Of a DNA stretch of 10,190 bases, positions 6,620 through 10,190 are shown piece after piece. A program made the translations under genes and the position numbers. The notes under the pieces were generated by a model. That model saw only the letters and a list, made by a program, of their open reading frames with translations, made no database searches and had not been told where the DNA came from. Positions within the stretch are counted from its first letter, which is position 1; the number at the start of each line of letters is the position of its first letter. Source of the stretch: Pseudomonadota bacterium (GTDB taxonomy: Bacteria > Pseudomonadota > Gammaproteobacteria > Enterobacterales > Enterobacteriaceae); contig JAFACP010000214.1 of the NCBI GenBank assembly GCA_023425455.1, positions 1-10,190 of the forward strand, given 5' to 3'.

Positions 6620-7823
6620 TGCGTGACGCATTTATTTGTGAGGGGGTGCGTACCCCGGTGGGGCGATACGGCGGCGCGTTATCGACGGTGCGCGCCGATG
6701 ATTTAGGGGCAATACCCCTGCGCGCGCTGCTGGCGCGATATCCACAGCTCGACCCGGAACGTATTGATGATGTGATTTACGGCTGCGCCAACCAGGCGGG
6801 GGAAGATAACCGCAACGTGGCGCGGATGGCGGCGCTGCTGGCCGGGCTGCCACAGTCGGTCTCCGCCACCACCATCAACCGCCTGTGCGGCTCAGGGCTG
6901 GATGCGATAGGCTTTGCGGCCAGGAGTGTCAGGGCGGGCGACGGCGATCTGCTGATTGCCGGCGGGGTGGAGTCAATGTCGCGCGCCCCCTTCGTAGTGG
7001 GCAAGGCGACCACCGCGTTTCAGCGTCAGGCGGAGATGTTTGATACCACCATCGGCTGGCGTTTTGTGAACCCGCTCATGCATCAGCAGTTTGGTACTGA
7101 CAGCATGCCGGAAACAGCAGAAAATGTAGCTGAATTGTTAAATATAAGCCGCGCGGATCAGGACGCCTTCGCCCTGCGCAGCCAGCAGCGAACCGCTCTG
7201 GCGCAGCAAAACGGTATTCTGGCGCAGGAGATTGTGCCGGTCAGCATCAGCGGTAAAAAGGGGGCGCTGACGGAGGTCGCCGTCGATGAGCATCCGCGCC
7301 CCGACACCACCCCTGAGCAGCTTGCCGCGCTGAAAACGCCGTTTCGCCCGCACGGCGTGGTCACCGCCGGGAACGCCTCCGGGGTCAACGATGGCGCCGC
7401 CGCGCTGATTATCGCCAGCGAGCAGATGGCGCTCTCGCAGGGGCTGGTGCCGCGTACCCGCATCGTGGCAATGGCCACGGCGGGGGTTGAACCGCGTCTG
7501 ATGGGGTTAGGCCCGGTCCCCGCCACCCGCAAGGTGCTGGAGCGCACCGGACTGAGCATCAACGATATGGATGTGATTGAGCTGAACGAAGCCTTTGCCG
7601 CCCAGGCGCTGGGGTACTGCGCCAGCTCGGCCTGCCGGATGACGCCGCCCACGTTAACCCGAACGGCGGGGCGATCGCCCTCGGCCATCCGCTGGGAATG
7701 AGCGGCGCCCGTCTGGCGCTGGCCGCCAGCAATGAACTGCACCGACGCAACGGCCGTTATGCGCTGTGTACGATGTGCATCGGTGTGGGTCAGGGCATTG
7801 CCATGATCCTTGAGCGTGTTTGA
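6619..7823 (+). pseudogene. paaJ: paaJ, beta-ketoadipyl-CoA thiolase, broken by a 1-base deletion
   Basis: PaaJ cleaves 3-oxoadipyl-CoA (and the related 3-oxo-5,6-dehydrosuberyl-CoA) to succinyl-CoA and acetyl-CoA. Frame 1 runs from ATG 6619 (AGGAG at 6607-6611, overlapping the paaI stop) through the nucleophile Cys90 (NRLCGSG), [24 protein letters not shown] and [12 protein letters not shown], then leaves the family at residue 333 and stops at 7701 (360 aa). The missing tail continues one frame over to 7823: [24 protein letters not shown] and [10 protein letters not shown]. One extra G in the GGGG at 7611-7614 restores a 401-residue protein, the E. coli length. The active-site His (about 357) and second Cys (about 387) are in the lost part, so the frameshifted product should be inactive. 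A homopolymer sequencing error is the main alternative. Confidence 0.9.
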
Positions 7824-7867
7824 TCAACTCTGCACCCCATCATTCAGGATGCCGCCCGCCTGAGAGT

Positions 7868-7896
7868 CCGGTCACTGACCTGAGACCCGTGACCGG
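7868..7896. repeat. Inverted repeat between paaJ and paaK
   Basis: CCGGTCAC (7868-7875) and GTGACCGG (7889-7896) form a perfect 8-bp stem with a 13-nt loop. A second small hairpin, GGCGT-GGCG-ACGCC, follows at 7897-7910. They occupy the 125-bp gap between paaJ and paaK. There is no T run after either, so they are more likely an intercistronic RNA structure or a repetitive extragenic-type element than a terminator. The sequence does not match the E. coli REP consensus as I remember it. Confidence 0.45.
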
Positions 7897-7948
7897 GGCG
7901 TGGCGACGCCGCCGGGATGATGACGTGTAAAAATGTGAGTACCCTACA

Positions 7949-9265
7949 ATGACAAATATGACAAAGCTTGATCCGATCGAAACCGCCTCCGTCGATGAGT
8001 TACAGGCCCTGCAGACCGCGCGCCTGAAGTGGACGCTGAAGCATGCCTATGACAACGTCCCGATGTACACACGCAAGTTTGATGCTGCGGGCGTTCACCC
8101 TGACGATTTCCGCGAGCTGGCGGATATCAGCAAATTTCCCTGCACCACCAAGCAGGATCTGCGCGATAACTACCCGTTCGATACCTTTGCCGTGCCGATG
8201 GAGCAGGTGGTGCGCATCCACGCCTCCTCCGGTACTACCGGTAAACCCACCGTGGTGGGTTACACCCAAAACGATATCGACAACTGGGCCAATATTGTCG
8301 CCCGCTCTCTGCGAGCGGCAGGCGGCAGCGCGAAGGACAAAATTCATGTGGCCTACGGCTATGGTCTGTTTACCGGCGGGCTGGGGGCACATTATGGCGC
8401 CGAGCGGCTGGGGGCGACGGTGATCCCGATGTCCGGCGGCCAGACCGAGAAGCAGGCGCAGCTGATCCGCGATTTCCAGCCGGACATGATCATGGTGACG
8501 CCGTCGTACTGCCTGAACCTGATCGAGGAGCTGGAGCGCCAGATGGGCGGCGATGCCAGCCGCTGCTCCCTGCGCACCGGCGTCTTCGGCGCTGAGCCGT
8601 GGACCGGGGCGATGCGCCGGGAGATTGAAAAGCGGCTCGGTATCACCGCGCTGGATATTTACGGCCTGTCGGAAGTGATGGGGCCTGGGGTGGCGATGGA
8701 GTGTATTGAAACCGCCGACGGGCCGACCATCTGGGAAGATCACTTCTTCCCGGAAATCGTCAACCCGAACGACGGGACGCCGCTGGCCGACGGCGAGCAG
8801 GGTGAGCTGCTGTTCACCATCCTGACCAAAGAGGCGCTGCCGGTGATCCGCTACCGCACGCGCGATCTGACGCGGCTGCTGCCGGGAAGCGCCCGCACCA
8901 TGCGGCGTATGGATCGCATCAGCGGGCGCAGCGACGACATGCTGATTATCCGCGGCGTTAACGTCTTCCCGTCACAGCTGGAGGAGGAGATCGTCAAGTT
9001 TGAGCACCTGTCGCCGCACTACCAGCTGGAGGTGAACCGTCGCGGGCATCTTGATTCACTTTCGGTGCGGGTCGAGCTAAAAGAGAGCAGCCTGACGCTG
9101 ACCCACGAGCAGCGCTGTCAGGTATGTCATCAGCTGCGCCATCGCATCAAATCGATGGTCGGGATCTCAACCGACGTGACGATCGTCAACTGCGGCACTA
9201 TTCCGCGCTCTGAGGGCAAAGCCTGCCGCGTGTTTGACCTGCGCAAAGCGGCGGCAAACGGCTAG
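7949..9265 (+). CDS. paaK: Phenylacetate-CoA ligase PaaK
   Basis: 438 residues, against about 437 in E. coli PaaK, with very high recognisable identity. It activates phenylacetate with ATP and CoA to phenylacetyl-CoA, AMP and PPi, the first step of the pathway. Adenylate-forming family motifs are in order: SSGTTGKPT (93-101, phosphate loop), the AYGYGLFTGG region, GAEPW, YGLSEVMGPG, YRTRDL, the hinge GRSDDM followed by IRGVNVFP, and a C-terminal catalytic lysine at about 424 (SEGKACR). ATG 7949 has a modest GTGAG (7935-7939) 9 nt upstream; an in-frame ATG at 7958 could also serve, and the E. coli N-terminus does not decide between them. The gene is intact although the epoxidase genes that use its product are missing from the locus. 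Confidence 0.95.
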   Translation: MTNMTKLDPIETASVDELQALQTARLKWTLKHAYDNVPMYTRKFDAAGVHPDDFRELADISKFPCTTKQDLRDNYPFDTFAVPMEQVVRIHASSGTTGKPTVVGYTQNDIDNWANIVARSLRAAGGSAKDKIHVAYGYGLFTGGLGAHYGAERLGATVIPMSGGQTEKQAQLIRDFQPDMIMVTPSYCLNLIEELERQMGGDASRCSLRTGVFGAEPWTGAMRREIEKRLGITALDIYGLSEVMGPGVAMECIETADGPTIWEDHFFPEIVNPNDGTPLADGEQGELLFTILTKEALPVIRYRTRDLTRLLPGSARTMRRMDRISGRSDDMLIIRGVNVFPSQLEEEIVKFEHLSPHYQLEVNRRGHLDSLSVRVELKESSLTLTHEQRCQVCHQLRHRIKSMVGISTDVTIVNCGTIPRSEGKACRVFDLRKAAANG

Positions 9266-9271
9266 CAAAAA

Positions 9272-9304
9272 TGCGGCTCTCTTGCCTGTGGAAGGGAGCC
9301 CGCA
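9272..9304 (-). terminator. Hairpin with T run on the minus strand, between paaK and paaX
   Basis: Bases 9272-9283 pair with 9292-9304 (12 bp, one G·U pair, one bulged C at 9299) around an 8-nt loop. Read on the minus strand the stem is followed by TTTTT (9271-9267), the form of an intrinsic terminator. On the plus strand no T run follows, so it would at most shape the 3' end of paaK mRNA. There is no minus-strand gene nearby for it to serve. Confidence 0.45.
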
Positions 9305-9331
9305 AGCCACCGGCGACGGCAAAAAAAGGTA

Positions 9332-9340
9332 TGCTATGAT
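9332..9340 (+). promoter_or_regulatory. Candidate paaX promoter, extended -10
   Basis: TGCTATGAT matches an extended -10 element (TGn followed by TATGAT). No good -35 lies 16-18 bp upstream, which extended -10 promoters can tolerate. Transcription would begin near 9346-9348, shortly before paaX. It overlaps the left arm of the inverted repeat at 9337-9374, consistent with autoregulation of paaX. No other promoter-like sequence was seen in the 110 bp between paaK and paaX. Confidence 0.4.
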
Positions 9341-9374
9341 TCATCAGGACAAAAAATGACAACAGAATGAATCA
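9337..9374. promoter_or_regulatory. Candidate PaaX operator, perfect inverted repeat
   Basis: TGATTCAT (9337-9344) and ATGAATCA (9367-9374) are exact reverse complements with centres 30 bp apart, about three DNA turns. The TGATTC core is the core of the E. coli PaaX binding motif (WWTRTGATTCGYGWT); bases flanking the core match it poorly. PaaX is a repressor released by phenylacetyl-CoA. The left arm overlaps the candidate -10 and the right arm ends just before ATG 9376, a good layout for autorepression. Confidence 0.5.
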
Positions 9375-9375
9375 G

Positions 9376-10190
9376 ATGACAAAACTCGATACCTTTATCC
9401 AGCAGGCGGTCAGTTCCGTTCCGGTGAGCGGGACGTCGCTTATCTCCTCCCTGTACGGCGACGCGCTCTCGCATCGCGGCGGTGAAATCTGGCTTGGCAG
9501 CCTGGCGGCGCTGCTGGAGGGGATGGGGTTTGGCGAGCGTTTTGTGCGTACCGCGCTGTTTCGCCTCAATAAAGAGGGCTGGCTGGATGTCGCCCGAATC
9601 GGGCGGCGCAGTTTTTACCGCCTGAGCGATAAAGGGCTGCGTCTGACCCGCCGGGCCGAGAATAAAATCTACCGAGCCGAGCCGCCGGCCTGGGACGGCA
9701 AGTGGCTGCTGCTGCTGTCTGAGGGGCTGGACAAAACGACGCTTGCCGATGTCAAAAAGCAGCTTATCTGGCAGGGTTTCGGTACGCTCGCTCCCAGCCT
9801 GATGGCCTCGCCGTCGCAGAATCTGGCGGACGTACAGTCGCTGTTGCATGACGCCGGTGTCGCGGAAAACGTGATCTTCTTTGAGGCCCACTCTCCGCTG
9901 GCGCTCTCCCGCGCCGCGCTGCGCGCCAGGGTAGAGGAGTGCTGGCAGCTGAGCGAACAAAACCAGATGTATGAGACCTTTATCGACTCGTTTCGCCCGC
10001 TGCTGCCGCTGCTGAAAGAGGCCACGCCGGAAACGCTGACCCCGGAGCGCTGCTTCCAGATCCAGCTGTTACTGATCCATTTTTACCGGCGCGTGGTGCT
10101 TAAAGATCCGCTGCTGCCGGAAGAGCTGCTGCCCGCGCACTGGGCAGGGCAAAGCGCGCGGCAGCTGTGTATTAACATCTACCAGCGCGT
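9376..10190 (+). CDS. paaX: Phenylacetyl-CoA-responsive repressor PaaX (3' end outside window)
   Basis: The first 271 complete codons of PaaX (about 316 in E. coli) are present. PaaX represses the paa operons and is released when phenylacetyl-CoA binds. The N-terminal winged-helix region is visible, with SLISSLYGDAL, LAALLEGMGFGERFVRTALFRL and an RIGRRSFYRLSDKG wing, followed by the PaaX middle and C-terminal regions (AWDGKWLLLLSEG, RVEECWQL, LLLIHFYRRVVLKDPLLP). ATG 9376 gives MTKLDTFIQ, matching MSKLDTFIQ of E. coli. An in-frame ATG at 9367 would add three residues and overlaps the stop of a four-codon frame at 9356. No clear Shine-Dalgarno precedes 9376. There are no frame breaks within the window. 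Most of its usual targets at this locus (the paaA and paaZ promoters) have been deleted; its own promoter appears retained. Confidence 0.94.
   Translation, partial: MTKLDTFIQQAVSSVPVSGTSLISSLYGDALSHRGGEIWLGSLAALLEGMGFGERFVRTALFRLNKEGWLDVARIGRRSFYRLSDKGLRLTRRAENKIYRAEPPAWDGKWLLLLSEGLDKTTLADVKKQLIWQGFGTLAPSLMASPSQNLADVQSLLHDAGVAENVIFFEAHSPLALSRAALRARVEECWQLSEQNQMYETFIDSFRPLLPLLKEATPETLTPERCFQIQLLLIHFYRRVVLKDPLLPEELLPAHWAGQSARQLCINIYQR

Noticed and set aside
7605..7625. Programmed -1 frameshift in paaJ at CTGGGGTAC
   Set aside because: A -1 slip on GGG would restore the frame, but there is no canonical X-XXY-YYZ heptamer, no clear downstream stimulator was recognised, and thiolases are not known to use frameshifting. 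A lost G is simpler.
8000..8743. Minus-strand open frame (247 codons) opposite paaK
   Set aside because: Wholly antisense to PaaK, with histidine/arginine-rich low-information sequence; a shadow frame.
9334..9960. Long minus-strand open frame (208 codons) opposite paaX
   Set aside because: It lies entirely antisense to conserved PaaX, has an arginine/glutamine-rich composition typical of GC-rich shadow frames, and shows no recognisable domain.

Overview
The window looks like chromosome from an Enterobacteriaceae species close to Enterobacter, Leclercia or Klebsiella. It is GC-rich and densely coded, and its gene order follows the E. coli K-12 ydbH-ynbE-ydbL / feaR ... paa region. No insertion sequence, CRISPR array, tRNA or rRNA was seen. 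Identifications rest on recognising the protein families from memory; no search was run.

Left part (1-1736): the 3' end of a UspA-class universal stress protein gene, followed after 1 nt by a complete second (paralogous) enolase gene. The housekeeping eno normally sits beside pyrG, so this is a separate stress-protein/enolase module. A strong hairpin follows it.

Middle part (1939-5094): an intact ydbH-ynbE-ydbL operon. It encodes an AsmA-like protein that bridges the inner and outer membranes, its small outer-membrane lipoprotein partner, and a small periplasmic accessory protein (DUF1318).

Right part (5095-10190): the remains of the aromatic amine / phenylacetate catabolic region. The 3' third of feaR (minus strand) is fused directly to the 3' half of paaH (plus strand) at about 5446-5452. 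In the E. coli order the missing interval would hold the rest of feaR, feaB, tynA, paaZ, paaABCDEFG and the NAD-binding half of paaH, roughly 13 kb. After the junction come an intact paaI, a paaJ broken by a one-base deletion in a G run (7611-7614), an intact paaK, and paaX, which runs off the right edge. The ring-epoxidising, ring-opening and beta-oxidation steps encoded here are therefore gone, while phenylacetate-CoA ligase, the thioesterase and the repressor remain.

Taken together, the window shows a preserved envelope-lipid operon next to a catabolic locus in decay. The deletion removed the usual paaA promoter region and left paaI-paaK directly downstream of ydbL on the same strand, with no obvious terminator between them. 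A candidate paaX promoter carrying a PaaX-like inverted repeat (TGATTCAT ... ATGAATCA) is still present.
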